From the NCBI RefSeq assembly GCF_001469215.1, contig NZ_LOFH01000001.1, forward strand, positions 665,456-729,455: a stretch of DNA of 64,000 nucleotides, given 5' to 3'. The DNA comes from Pseudoalteromonas sp. H105. GTDB taxonomy: Bacteria; Pseudomonadota; Gammaproteobacteria; Enterobacterales; Alteromonadaceae. Below are positions 33,749-43,031 of the stretch, one piece after another; position 1 is the stretch's first letter; each line of letters starts with the position of its first letter. The notes beneath the pieces are model-generated. The model made no database searches, had not been told where the DNA came from, and worked only from the letters and a program-made list of their open reading frames with translations. Both the position numbers and the translations under genes were made by a program.

Positions 33749-34793
33749 AATACAATACAAACAGAGTAAGTTCACTTTATGTGCTGCTAATCTGTTTATC
33801 TTTATTTTACTTATTTTAATGACGGGTTGCAGCGAGCAACCCAGCGACATTCACTTTGAATATCAAAAGCGGTTATCCAATGCAGCTGATAAACCATTCG
33901 CAAAAGTAGAAAAGCTGAGTAATATTACCCAACCCATACCCGCGCCCTTTAATAAAAACAATATAAGCGTGGGTGTATTGCAATTAGTACAGCTTAACAA
34001 ATGTGCTTTAAGCACATTAATTGCTGAGCATAATTCTCAACTTGGAAAACTAGCAACGCCTGCAAGTAAACTAATTTATCAAATAGAGTTTATTAAAGCT
34101 GCACCAGCGTGCTTAAAAGTACTTGATGAGAATTCTAATTCATATCAACAAATAAGCGCATCGTTAATAAATAAAAAAACATTACTTGCCAACCATTTCA
34201 AACATTTTCTATACAATGATGTGGAGCTTAAAAAAACATGGCAGCTTACTCATTATGAATTAGACACCAACTTCAATGGCCTCGTTGAAACAGAGCTTGC
34301 ACTGAAGCGTATAGCTACAATTAAAGAACAAATAGATGCCAGTGACTATCAGAACATAAATACCCAGCATATATATCAAGGATTAGAGCAACTAAATAGG
34401 TTTAACTTTAATCAGGCATTAATAACAGCGAGTAGAAACCAAATATACTTAAATGAACTAACCACCGATTATCTAACAAATAATATTGAGTTAAGTACAC
34501 TTTGTGACCCGTTAAAAAACAAAAAACAAGCACAGATAATCAGTAATATTTTTAAAAAGTTTTACCTTGAACAGCTACAACCATATCAATCACAACTTAC
34601 TGGGGCACTTGAACGATTAATGCCTTACTACCACATATTATGGGGTGATAGCATGAATAGTCAGGCTGCATTAAACGAGCAGCTTTTTAATTCGAATGAA
34701 AAAAACTTACTCAACCGGCTAAAGAAATCAGCTAAAAACCATGTAGTTTGGTGGCAAAGTTTTTATAAGCAGTGTGAAATCAGCCCAATATGA
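33729..34793 (+). CDS. DUF3080 family lipoprotein
   Basis: A 354-residue predicted lipoprotein. A hydrophobic leader ends in the lipobox LMTGC (Cys34); the residues after it (SEQP) lack an inner-membrane retention aspartate, so outer-membrane sorting is likely. The mature chain is helical and contains LQLVQLNKCALSTLIAEHNSQLGKLATPASKLIYQIEF, the pattern I associate with DUF3080 in Shewanella and Vibrio. The start is a GTG at 33729 inside the end of the MATE gene. The function is unknown. An envelope role alongside the exporter is only suggested by the overlap. Confidence 0.78.
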   Translation: MNHLSHKIQYKQSKFTLCAANLFIFILLILMTGCSEQPSDIHFEYQKRLSNAADKPFAKVEKLSNITQPIPAPFNKNNISVGVLQLVQLNKCALSTLIAEHNSQLGKLATPASKLIYQIEFIKAAPACLKVLDENSNSYQQISASLINKKTLLANHFKHFLYNDVELKKTWQLTHYELDTNFNGLVETELALKRIATIKEQIDASDYQNINTQHIYQGLEQLNRFNFNQALITASRNQIYLNELTTDYLTNNIELSTLCDPLKNKKQAQIISNIFKKFYLEQLQPYQSQLTGALERLMPYYHILWGDSMNSQAALNEQLFNSNEKNLLNRLKKSAKNHVVWWQSFYKQCEISPI

Positions 34794-34911
34794 ATAAAAA
34801 AACGGCAAACAAACTAAAATTGAACGATCGAGCTTGATTCGCCTGTAAACACGCTATATATTAGCACCCGTTGTTTAGTATTAAGTACTTAACAATACTT
34901 AAATATATGAT

Positions 34912-34988
<77 letters not shown>

Positions 34989-35034
34989 AATTTATCGCTA
35001 CCTAGTAATAAATTCAGTTTAAGTTTCATATTGT

Positions 35035-35111
<77 letters not shown>

Positions 35112-35116
35112 ACTTT

Positions 35117-35133
35117 AAAACTAATTAGTTTTT
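35117..35133 (+). terminator. Terminator after the tRNA-Val pair
   Basis: The inverted repeat aaactaattagttt is followed by T's. The stem is short and AT-rich, so it is a modest candidate. Confidence 0.5.
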
Positions 35134-35279
35134 CTTCTATAATCTATTACAGTAAACCTTCATTCTGTCTAGACTTTTTCTAATCTGTAGTTAAGCGCAT
35201 CGATGAACCATGAGCTTGTTATAAGCCAATTTCAGTCTAGAATTACATTATGTAGTGAATAATATAATGAAGGACTGAA

Positions 35280-36170
35280 GTGATAAAAAGTGTAGTGTTT
35301 GGACTTTTTTTCTGCGGCCTTGCTTGTGCATCTCCCCCACCAATTAGTTATATGCAAGGAGATGATCTCGTAACCGTAGAGGGGCAGCTAACCGATAGTG
35401 GTTATGGCTATAACTTAAATGCTGTTGAAGTACTCCAGTTAGTAACCTTAAACTGGCCGCCGTATATTGATGAATCTCTATGTGATTTTGGTTGGGTCTT
35501 TCAGGTCACCGTTGAGATGCTTATTTCACAAGGCTATGGCGTTGATGTGGCGTTTTATCCTTGGGCACGTGCTGTAAGAGAGGCTGAGCTGGGTAAAGCT
35601 GACATCTTATTTCCTGAATACTTTATTGATGACTCACTGAAATCTGATAACGTGCCATATAAAACACGTAATGAGCTATTGGCATTATCTGAAGCTATCC
35701 CCGGTGGGGACTTATCTCTTATTGCGTTAAAAGATAACAACGTTCAGTATGACGGCACATTAAACTCGATAAGAAGCGAAGTCATAGGCGTTATTCGAGC
35801 CTACAAAAATACTGTTGAGCTAGACAGGCTCATTGACAATGATCAAATTGCTACCATTGTTGTAAATAATGAGTTTCAGCTCGCTAACTTATTATTAAGT
35901 AAACGAGTGACCTTAATTGTGGCTGATCTTGATTCACTTTTAGCCAGTGTCGAAAAGTCACCAATCTCTACCAATCAAAAACAAATCATTAACAGCTCGC
36001 TTGTAGCTTTAACGCCCAGCTTAGAATATAAATACTTGCATTACTCTGTTAGTAAGAAAAATGCCCATTGGCAATCCCTATTACAAGCTATAAACACAAG
36101 AATAAAGGCAATGCATATAGATGAAGTGTTTGAGAAACAAATAAAAGAATCGAGTCATAAGTGTATATAG
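35280..36170 (+). CDS. Periplasmic solute-binding-like protein (family 3)
   Basis: A 296-residue exported protein. The N-terminus (MIKSVVFGLFFCGLACASPPP) is a signal peptide. Cleavage by signal peptidase I near CAS is likely, though LAC could serve as a lipobox at Cys16. The mature part has the LVTLNWPPYIDE strand and the FYPWARAVREAELGKADILFPEYF motif typical of the family 3 solute-binding-like proteins that Alteromonadales carry in many copies without an ABC transporter. It starts at a GTG with AAGGA ahead. No permease or ATPase is near, so a sensory or orphan role is possible. Confidence 0.8.
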   Translation: MIKSVVFGLFFCGLACASPPPISYMQGDDLVTVEGQLTDSGYGYNLNAVEVLQLVTLNWPPYIDESLCDFGWVFQVTVEMLISQGYGVDVAFYPWARAVREAELGKADILFPEYFIDDSLKSDNVPYKTRNELLALSEAIPGGDLSLIALKDNNVQYDGTLNSIRSEVIGVIRAYKNTVELDRLIDNDQIATIVVNNEFQLANLLLSKRVTLIVADLDSLLASVEKSPISTNQKQIINSSLVALTPSLEYKYLHYSVSKKNAHWQSLLQAINTRIKAMHIDEVFEKQIKESSHKCI

Positions 36171-36201
36171 ATCAATTAATTATTTTAGGTGGTCTACTTG
36201 T

Positions 36202-36461
36202 TATCCCCTACCACCTCAAGATGCAGAATTCAGGGTTTCACAGGGCTTAATATCAAGGCGGTACTTAGTAAGAGTGTATCCCTTTTAAGAAGGAACAACG
36301 ATGAAAGTAAGTGCCTGTGAAACGCCCAGCGGGTTGGTTTAAAAGCAATTTATACTGCGTTATTAATTTTAACAAGAGAATGGCCACTATTTGCAGTCAA
36401 TGCCTTGCCTAAATCGCTTTTAATTCCAACGACGCTCGCATCTTGAGATGGCTTAGGTATA
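36202..36461 (+). repeat. MITE-like element with terminal inverted repeats
   Basis: About 260 bases bounded by imperfect terminal inverted repeats: 36202-36224 (containing ccacctcaagatgc) and 36438-36461 (gcatcttgagatgg followed by cttaggtata), agreeing at 14 of 15 positions at the inner end. It has no open frame. The left third matches the reverse complement of 3087-3183, so this is an interspersed repeat family. It ends three bases from the stop of the 623-residue lipoprotein gene and may supply its transcription end. Confidence 0.75.
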
Positions 36462-36463
36462 TA

Positions 36464-38335
36464 TTAAAACAAAGACTCAAACGTGCCATCAGAGAATAAA
36501 ATTCCAGGTACGCCTCTAACAGCAGTTACATCAGCAATTTGTGTATCGCCAAAATACAGACCGCCACTAAAATTACGCCCTTTTTGTTTAATATCTATCC
36601 AACGGCCATGCTGCCCTTTTATCACCGCATTCGTATTTTCACCTACCTGGCGAATAGCGATATCCAGTGGCTGTCGGTCAAGCGTAATAAAAATGTTTGC
36701 ATTATTAAGCACATCTAGATTTGACATATCCCCAACGTACGCCAACTTAAAGCCTGGTGCACCATTCAGTGGCATATCTAACATTAAAGAGAAAGAAATG
36801 TTCGCCGAATCTTCATTTATAAAAGGTGTTTTTTCAATTGCTTGAATTGCAATACCTGTAGTCTGAATATCTGAAGAAATAACACCATCAAAATCGAAAC
36901 CTGAGATCACCGTTAGTAACTCCTCAAACGGGCTCACGAATCTATCAATATTAGCAGTGAGTGTTCCTTCTATTTCGCTACCTTCTTTCTCAAGCTTAAT
37001 CATAGTTGTTATGTTTGCAATACCTGTGACCTCTTCTTGTGTTAAGTCAAAAGGGTCATCTGTACCATCAAAGTCAAGAATGAGCTCAGAGACGTCTACA
37101 GTAAGCTCAGTTATACCGCGATTGATCTTTGCACTTATCTCTCCATTAATTTGATTCCCTAGCACACTACTTATTTGCCATTTAGGTACATTCATGTCTA
37201 TTTGTACTTGGTGATCGTCGTACATGCCGGAAATCTGCCATCTGTAAGGCGATTCCGCATAAATAACATCTAAATTACCAATCTTATAAGTACCAGCATT
37301 CGTGTTCGATGCCGGTGAGAAGTTTGATAACACATCAAAAATAACATTCGTAAATGTTAATACTGTTTGCTGTGAATCAGTATCAAGTAATGCCTCTGCT
37401 TGAGTTAACTTTTGAGTGAGCTCATCACTGTACTTTTGTTCTTGAAGTCTAATTACAGCAAGTGCATTTCGTACATCATCTAATAACTGACGAGAGTCAA
37501 GTGTCGGTACCGGCAGCTCACTAGCCATTATTTTATCTTGTTTAGACAAAGAAAAAATACGTTGCTTTATTTCACCAGCAACAGATTGTATCAATTGATT
37601 TCCTTGAACATTTAGTAAATTTTCAGCAAGATATTGTTGCGCAAATGGTGCATAACTCTCAATGCCACTCTTGAAATCAACCTCTGTAGATACAATCGTG
37701 GTCTGTGTATTAAGTTGGCTCTCTATTTCTCTCGCTTTTTGAAGAATTACCCCAAATGTTAATGCATTTGTAAGCATCTCCGCTTCTAAATTATCATTGA
37801 GTTGGCTATGCGTAAGGTGATAAAACGGAGTGGCACTTAAACTAGCTAGTGTGACATCCAAATTTTCAGCACTGCTCAGCGCACTCACAGGTGAAAGATA
37901 GACATTATTACTCCCTGGTGCAGCAAAGAATTTCGCAGCATAATCCAGAGGTATATCCATGACTTCTTGGTAATCAATTCGTCGATTACCATTTTCATCA
38001 TTAGGGTTGTCACGAAGCGTTCTCCCACACCCATCAAAACTAGGGCAAGGAAGTGACACAGAGTCTGAAATAAACTCAACCTTATGAAACTCTAAACTTG
38101 TTAAATCTATTGTAAGTGAATTGACGTCATCAACCGCCAGCGTTCTCACTTGTGCAGTCTGCTCATTGGTTATTTTTAGTGTACCAGCAGGGCTTTGCCA
38201 AGGTGCAATATAAAAACTAACCTGAGACGATGTTTGAGGCAATGAGATAGCATCTGTTGATGCTGTATCATCAGATGAACCGCCACACCCTACTAGTACT
38301 GAAAATACACACAAAGGAATTATTTTTTTTATCAT
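36464..38335 (-). CDS. Large lipoprotein of unknown function, three-gene surface locus
   Basis: A 623-residue protein with a lipoprotein signal (MIKKIIPLCVFSVLVGC, Cys17, followed by GGSSDD). The N-terminal third has beta-rich segments and a QLNDNLEAEMLTNALTFGVILQ helix. The C-terminal half is mostly beta-strand (QVQIDMNVPKWQISSVLG, GTLTANIDRF, NAVIKGQHGRWIDIKQKGR) and ends with GILFSDGTFESLF. I recognise no family. It is last in a - strand series: the 1045-residue lipoprotein, the 363-residue beta-barrel-like protein (nine bases between that stop and this start), then this gene. The C-terminal tail loosely resembles that of the 1045-residue protein. Confidence 0.75.
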   Translation of the reverse strand: MIKKIIPLCVFSVLVGCGGSSDDTASTDAISLPQTSSQVSFYIAPWQSPAGTLKITNEQTAQVRTLAVDDVNSLTIDLTSLEFHKVEFISDSVSLPCPSFDGCGRTLRDNPNDENGNRRIDYQEVMDIPLDYAAKFFAAPGSNNVYLSPVSALSSAENLDVTLASLSATPFYHLTHSQLNDNLEAEMLTNALTFGVILQKAREIESQLNTQTTIVSTEVDFKSGIESYAPFAQQYLAENLLNVQGNQLIQSVAGEIKQRIFSLSKQDKIMASELPVPTLDSRQLLDDVRNALAVIRLQEQKYSDELTQKLTQAEALLDTDSQQTVLTFTNVIFDVLSNFSPASNTNAGTYKIGNLDVIYAESPYRWQISGMYDDHQVQIDMNVPKWQISSVLGNQINGEISAKINRGITELTVDVSELILDFDGTDDPFDLTQEEVTGIANITTMIKLEKEGSEIEGTLTANIDRFVSPFEELLTVISGFDFDGVISSDIQTTGIAIQAIEKTPFINEDSANISFSLMLDMPLNGAPGFKLAYVGDMSNLDVLNNANIFITLDRQPLDIAIRQVGENTNAVIKGQHGRWIDIKQKGRNFSGGLYFGDTQIADVTAVRGVPGILFSDGTFESLF

Positions 38336-38344
38336 GAGGGCCTC

Positions 38345-39436
38345 TTAAAACGCTAACTTCACATACCAACTCACATTGGCATAATATGCTTTGTCGATAT
38401 CTAAATTATCTGTTTGCACAGAAAAACCTAAGTAATCGTTTTCTATTCCTAACAGCACCGCTTCGCTATTTGTTTCATACCCTGTGTATGCTGACCAATG
38501 ATCCCAAAAATGAACCGCAGCCTTCACTTGAACAAATGAATCCTTGTCGTAACGCTTAAATCTAATTTGTGTTGAGTATTGATCACTCAGTCTGTAATCG
38601 ATATACGCTTTGTAACGCGTCGCCATTTCAAAAGTGTGCGTTTTCTCATGTCCAAGCTCAGAAGTAGATAAACGAATGGTTGGTTGAGATACGATTCCGC
38701 CATCTGCAGTTTCACTAAATGGCACTTCAGTGGTGTAGCCATTTACGAATCCACTTTTTTCATATTCAGTTTCATAGAGTAAATCTTGGATTAGTAAACT
38801 CACCGATAGATCTTGATTGATGTCCCAATTTGCAGCCAAGTCTAAACTGTAACCCACACCTGATGGGTTTTCGTCTGGTGTAAATCGTTTGAAAAGAATA
38901 TCTTTAGAAAAATAATAATCGACTTCTAGTGCACCTTGAATTTCATCGCTATAAACTGTGCCCTGGACATGTGCATCTTGAAAATGCGTACTTGCAAATA
39001 CGGTTAGTTTTGGGGTGATAGTAAGCGTATCTGACTCTAAAAATTTAAAATCATAAGACACAAATAAACCATTAGTTGTTGATTGTTTACCATCTAGATC
39101 GTAAATGTAATTCCTTTCTTCAAAAGGCAAATCATTTTTTTCTGTATGTAAATAGCGCGCAGTATCTGGGTCAAAACTTAACACATAATCGAATCGACTT
39201 TGATAACCTACCTTTAGATTTTTATAAGCAACCCCTAACTCAAATACATTGTAAGTGAAAGCACTATCACCAGAAGTTAAAGGCGCATCAAAGTCGTCAA
39301 TAAAAGACTTTACTGGTTGAGTCTCAGCGTATACTTCGGCATCTAAGGTTGAAAAAAACTGGTAATCTGTATTGGCATTGCTAAGAGGAGATATTAATAG
39401 AGAAGAAAATCCTAACGTCAGAATTTTTTTTTTCAT
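38345..39436 (-). CDS. Beta-barrel-like outer membrane protein, three-gene surface locus
   Basis: A 363-residue exported protein with a signal peptide cleaved near SNA (residue 21-22). The mature chain alternates polar and hydrophobic residues in amphipathic strands (VFELGVAYKNLKVGYQSRFDYVLSF; TYTVYS-type turns; YSTQIRFKRYDKDSFVQVKAAVHFW; SAYTGYETNSEAVLLGIENDYLGFSVQ) and ends in aromatic-rich ANVSWYVKLAF with a terminal Phe, the recognition signature for BAM-inserted barrels. I recognise no specific family. It lies between two lipoprotein genes read in the same direction. A strong hairpin separates it from the upstream 1045-residue gene. Confidence 0.75.
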   Translation of the reverse strand: MKKKILTLGFSSLLISPLSNANTDYQFFSTLDAEVYAETQPVKSFIDDFDAPLTSGDSAFTYNVFELGVAYKNLKVGYQSRFDYVLSFDPDTARYLHTEKNDLPFEERNYIYDLDGKQSTTNGLFVSYDFKFLESDTLTITPKLTVFASTHFQDAHVQGTVYSDEIQGALEVDYYFSKDILFKRFTPDENPSGVGYSLDLAANWDINQDLSVSLLIQDLLYETEYEKSGFVNGYTTEVPFSETADGGIVSQPTIRLSTSELGHEKTHTFEMATRYKAYIDYRLSDQYSTQIRFKRYDKDSFVQVKAAVHFWDHWSAYTGYETNSEAVLLGIENDYLGFSVQTDNLDIDKAYYANVSWYVKLAF

Positions 39437-39458
39437 ACTTATTTCACTTGTTATTATT

Positions 39459-39485
39459 AAAGAGGGGGAAACTTCCCCCTCTTAA
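39459..39485 (-). terminator. Strong hairpin between the two first genes of the surface locus
   Basis: Arms aagaggggg and ccccctctt with a short loop (39460-39483) form a very stable hairpin. It lies eight bases after the stop of the 1045-residue gene (39493) and about 25 bases before the next start. The bases after it on the - strand are TAATAATAAC, not a clean U-run, so it may be a partial terminator or an mRNA stabiliser that lowers expression of the two downstream genes. Confidence 0.65.
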
Positions 39486-39492
39486 TTTTGTA

Positions 39493-42400
39493 TTACTTAG
39501 CTTCGTCTAAAAAGCTAATGTCAGTGTAATCGATAACTTCACCATCGATATATGTAACTGAAATACCATTTGTTATCTCAGTCACAGTACCAAACTGCAT
39601 CATCATTTCATTATAGTTTGCAGTTACTGAACCTTTGAAAACATCATCACTATCAGAGGCTGACATCTCGATTTTGTAATTAATCTCATTATGAAGATTA
39701 ACTTCAACACCATATGTCTCATCATCTGTTGAATCATCTAACCAAAGCATAGCAGTGAAGTCCAACTCACCTGCCAAGCCAGACGCAGTAATATTACCCA
39801 TCTCAGACATATCATCACCGCTTAGCGTGACAGTACCAGTAAAGCCAGTATCGCCATCAGTAAATGTAACCTCATTCCAAGACTGTACACTCGCTAAAGT
39901 GCTATCGAAGATATCATCGAAAGAAACATCTGCACTGAAATCAAATACAGTACAAGTATCACCAGGTTGCATGTTACCAGCTAAGCATTCAGCTGCAACA
40001 ACAGACAAATCGTCATCTTTATTGCCTAATGTAGCCATAACGGTGCGAAGCATCTCGTCATTATCGTCAAGTACATCAACCGCAAGGTAACCATTATACG
40101 CTAGCGCTAATCTCGCTGGAGCCTCTGTTTTGCTTGAGTCAAACAGGTATTCGCCTTTTAACTCAACAAATTGTTCTCCATCTTCGTGAGTTAATGTTAA
40201 GAATAAACGCTCCTCACCTTGATTCGTTTTATTAAAGCTGTAAGTCCATTCAGGGTAACGTGTAGACACAACATCTGTAGCTTCATCGCCCAAATCGTAA
40301 GCTTCATCTAATACATCGTAAACCATTTCACCCACATTAAACGCGGCTTTACCACCGGTCTTTGTTGCTAGTGATACATTGCTAATCGAAGCAGTGTCTG
40401 TTTTAACTTGAACTAAAAATTCAAACTTCTGAGCAGCCATTGTTGCTTCTTCGAGCAATATCTGCGCTTTTGCAGAGTCATCAGCAGCTTGAATTAAAAG
40501 TATAGATGAAGATGTAAGAGCTAAAGTTGAAGATTCGTTAAGAGTAGATGCTAAGGTAACATCCGCATCTTCTACTGCAATTGCAGAAAGTGAAGTTGCT
40601 GCTGAAACACCAGCTGTTGCAGCAAGTTCAAGAGCATCTGCGTTGCTTGAAAGCATTTGAGCTGCAGCTAACGCTGAATTTGCAACTTCTATAGCTGCCA
40701 ACGCTTCTTCTGCATTACCATATACAGCTTGCTCAACAGCTACTTTAGCTGAAGTTGATTCAATAGATGAAGTCTCAGCAGCAGATTGAGCAACTGTTAA
40801 ACTTTCTGTCGCAGCCATTGCGTTCGCAACTGCGATTTCTAAATCTAAGCCCAACGCAGAAACGGCTTCACTTGCACGAACAACCTGTGCTTCAACGCCA
40901 GTTACAATAGAATTCACTTCAGCAAGGCCAGTCTCAAGATCGGCTTCAATATTTTGTGCATCAGTCAAAACCTGAGCATACGCTGCATTTTTGGCTGCCA
41001 AAGCCTGAGCTGATTTAACAAGACCTGACGCTCTAGCTAGTGAAGCTTCAATATTAACAACCCAATCGCTATATTTAGGAAGGTTTGATGAAACATCAAA
41101 TACTGCGTCACTAAATGCTTTAACCTGGTCGGAGGTTTCAAGCCCTGCATCGCCTAATGTAACAACTGTTTCTAATGCCGCGGCAGCCATTTCAACTTGC
41201 GGTGCAACTTCATCAATAAAAGCTTGCGCCAAAATAAGCTCTGAATTTAATTCTGAGGCTAATTTAGCGTCAAATTCTTCACCAACATCACAGTCATCCG
41301 TACAACCAATTTCTTTCAATGCTTCTTTAACATCTTTGGCCGTTTTATTTAAATCTTTATCTACACCCGCTTCCTTAGCTTTGGTTTGGACTTCTTCAAC
41401 TGCTTTAGTAGCATTAGCTTTAAGTTTCTCTATTGCTGCAGGGTCAGTTACCCCCATATTCTCTGCTACTTTTGCAAATGCTTCATCAACACCTTCGCCA
41501 CTGATTACTGCAGAAAAAATCAAGCTAGTATTTTCTACTGCTTTTTGTAATTCAGTTGCTATTTTTTTAATAGCATCATCATCATTATTCGCAACTTTAC
41601 CAGTTTGTACAGCACTCGAAAGACTAGAAATTAAATTACTTAATGAGCCACTTGAGCCTGTTCCCGCAAGCGTTTGAAGCGAAACAGCTGTTTGCATTAG
41701 AGCTAATGTGCCTGCATCCAATGAATCGCCTTCGCCGATATCAGTAAAATCAACTGCACCACCAGAAGATATATCTCCAATCAATGCTGAGGCTTTCAAT
41801 GCAGCGCTTGGGCCAACAATTTGAATCAGTGTTTTAAGGCTAGCTGCCGCAACTTCTTCGTCTGAAACGGCTGTGCCATCAGCAGCACTATCGAGTAATA
41901 ATTTAGCGGCAACACTCGTATAAAATGTCGCATTTGCTGCATATGATTTGGCAGAAGCATTATCACCATCAGCAAAGCGAGGACTTGGCCCTTTGCTCTG
42001 TGCGGCTGTTTCTGGTGGACTTATAAACTTAACGACTTGTAAAGCTAAGTCGTCTTTGTACCATTCGCCAAAATCGATGTCAGTATCGCCATTGTTTAGC
42101 ATCGTTTCATCATCTGAAACGGCTGGTGCTGTTTCATACGAACCACAACCTACCAATGAATCACATTTTACAAAGCTATCATCACCTTCTTTAGATGTTG
42201 CCACAGTAATATGAAGTGGACCTGTAAAGCTGTCTTCAATGAATAACGTGTAGCCGCCATTTGCCGCGGTCATAAACGCTTCAGGGTTTGAGGCAGCAAT
42301 TTTTGCTTTAGCACTTGCATCGGCATCAGCTTGAGATGTTGTAGATTCTGCTGAAAAGCTTTCATCCGCAGCAGCTAAGCGAAATGCCACTGGAACATTT

Positions 42401-42630
42401 TCGCCAGCTTCATTAAGCGTAGTTACTGTGACAGTTGCATTTTTTAGGGAACCTTTTACGGCTTTCCCTGAGACTTTGGTGTTGAAGTTAGTCGTTACTT
42501 CAGCATTGTAAACTGTAACTGGAGTGGGTTTTGTGTATACATTTTCGTTGTCCGAGCCGCAACCAGCTAAACTTAGGGTTAATGCAACCGAAGCCGCGAT
42601 TGGGGTATACTTTATTATTCTATTCGCCAT
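39493..42630 (-). CDS. Very large alanine/serine-rich lipoprotein, three-gene surface locus
   Basis: A 1045-residue lipoprotein (lipobox LAGC, Cys24, followed by GSDN, which suggests the outer membrane). Residues about 35-190 look beta-rich with a carboxypeptidase-regulatory-like strand pattern (FNTKVSGKAVKGSLKNATVTVTTLN), and a cysteine pair (CDSLVGCG) lies near 150. Residues about 220-800 are a long, Ala/Ser/Glu-rich helical region with heptad-like spacing, probably an extended coiled-coil stalk. Residues 800-1045 are beta-rich and acidic (DGDTGFTGTVTLSGDDMSE). I recognise no family. It is the first gene of the locus, after a 401-base AT-rich upstream region. Confidence 0.78.
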   Translation of the reverse strand: MANRIIKYTPIAASVALTLSLAGCGSDNENVYTKPTPVTVYNAEVTTNFNTKVSGKAVKGSLKNATVTVTTLNEAGENVPVAFRLAAADESFSAESTTSQADADASAKAKIAASNPEAFMTAANGGYTLFIEDSFTGPLHITVATSKEGDDSFVKCDSLVGCGSYETAPAVSDDETMLNNGDTDIDFGEWYKDDLALQVVKFISPPETAAQSKGPSPRFADGDNASAKSYAANATFYTSVAAKLLLDSAADGTAVSDEEVAAASLKTLIQIVGPSAALKASALIGDISSGGAVDFTDIGEGDSLDAGTLALMQTAVSLQTLAGTGSSGSLSNLISSLSSAVQTGKVANNDDDAIKKIATELQKAVENTSLIFSAVISGEGVDEAFAKVAENMGVTDPAAIEKLKANATKAVEEVQTKAKEAGVDKDLNKTAKDVKEALKEIGCTDDCDVGEEFDAKLASELNSELILAQAFIDEVAPQVEMAAAALETVVTLGDAGLETSDQVKAFSDAVFDVSSNLPKYSDWVVNIEASLARASGLVKSAQALAAKNAAYAQVLTDAQNIEADLETGLAEVNSIVTGVEAQVVRASEAVSALGLDLEIAVANAMAATESLTVAQSAAETSSIESTSAKVAVEQAVYGNAEEALAAIEVANSALAAAQMLSSNADALELAATAGVSAATSLSAIAVEDADVTLASTLNESSTLALTSSSILLIQAADDSAKAQILLEEATMAAQKFEFLVQVKTDTASISNVSLATKTGGKAAFNVGEMVYDVLDEAYDLGDEATDVVSTRYPEWTYSFNKTNQGEERLFLTLTHEDGEQFVELKGEYLFDSSKTEAPARLALAYNGYLAVDVLDDNDEMLRTVMATLGNKDDDLSVVAAECLAGNMQPGDTCTVFDFSADVSFDDIFDSTLASVQSWNEVTFTDGDTGFTGTVTLSGDDMSEMGNITASGLAGELDFTAMLWLDDSTDDETYGVEVNLHNEINYKIEMSASDSDDVFKGSVTANYNEMMMQFGTVTEITNGISVTYIDGEVIDYTDISFLDEAK

Positions 42631-42995
42631 GTAAATCTCCTTGAGCGCTTGTTAGCAATTAGCATTACTTAAGCAAGAATACATTAATACGGCCTAACGT
42701 TTAAGTTAATATTTTGTATCAAACTGTACATATTAATGTAATGAGCTGTTTAAAATTTTAGTTTCATAAACTTAACATTAATATATGACAATTTACCTTA
42801 AATTGTAATTTTTATTACACTCCATGGTTCAGTAATTTGAAATACTTATTAAAATATATAAAACCTATATTTATCAATAATATAATTAACAATAAATATA
42901 AAAATATCTGCTTTTTGTTCTAGTAGAGCAACTGAGAATGCTTTTTAGCGTCATTACCAACCCATTTCGTTTACATTCATTAACAGTTGTAACAA
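42631..42995 (-). promoter_or_regulatory. AT-rich upstream region of the surface locus
   Basis: About 365 bases with no gene, very AT-rich from 42690 to 42930. It must hold the promoter of the 1045-residue lipoprotein gene. GGAG stands before its ATG. The base composition is what silencing by H-NS-like proteins prefers, but that is only a possibility. Confidence 0.4.
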
Positions 42996-43018
42996 GTGCC
43001 TAAGGGATTCTCAGGCAC
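42996..43018 (-). terminator. Possible terminator of the prp operon
   Basis: Arms gtgcctaag and ctcaggcac (8 of 9 paired) lie 14 bases after the prpF stop. The bases after it on the - strand (TTGTTACAAC) are only modestly U-rich. Confidence 0.55.
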
Positions 43019-43031
43019 ATTTGGTCTTTAT

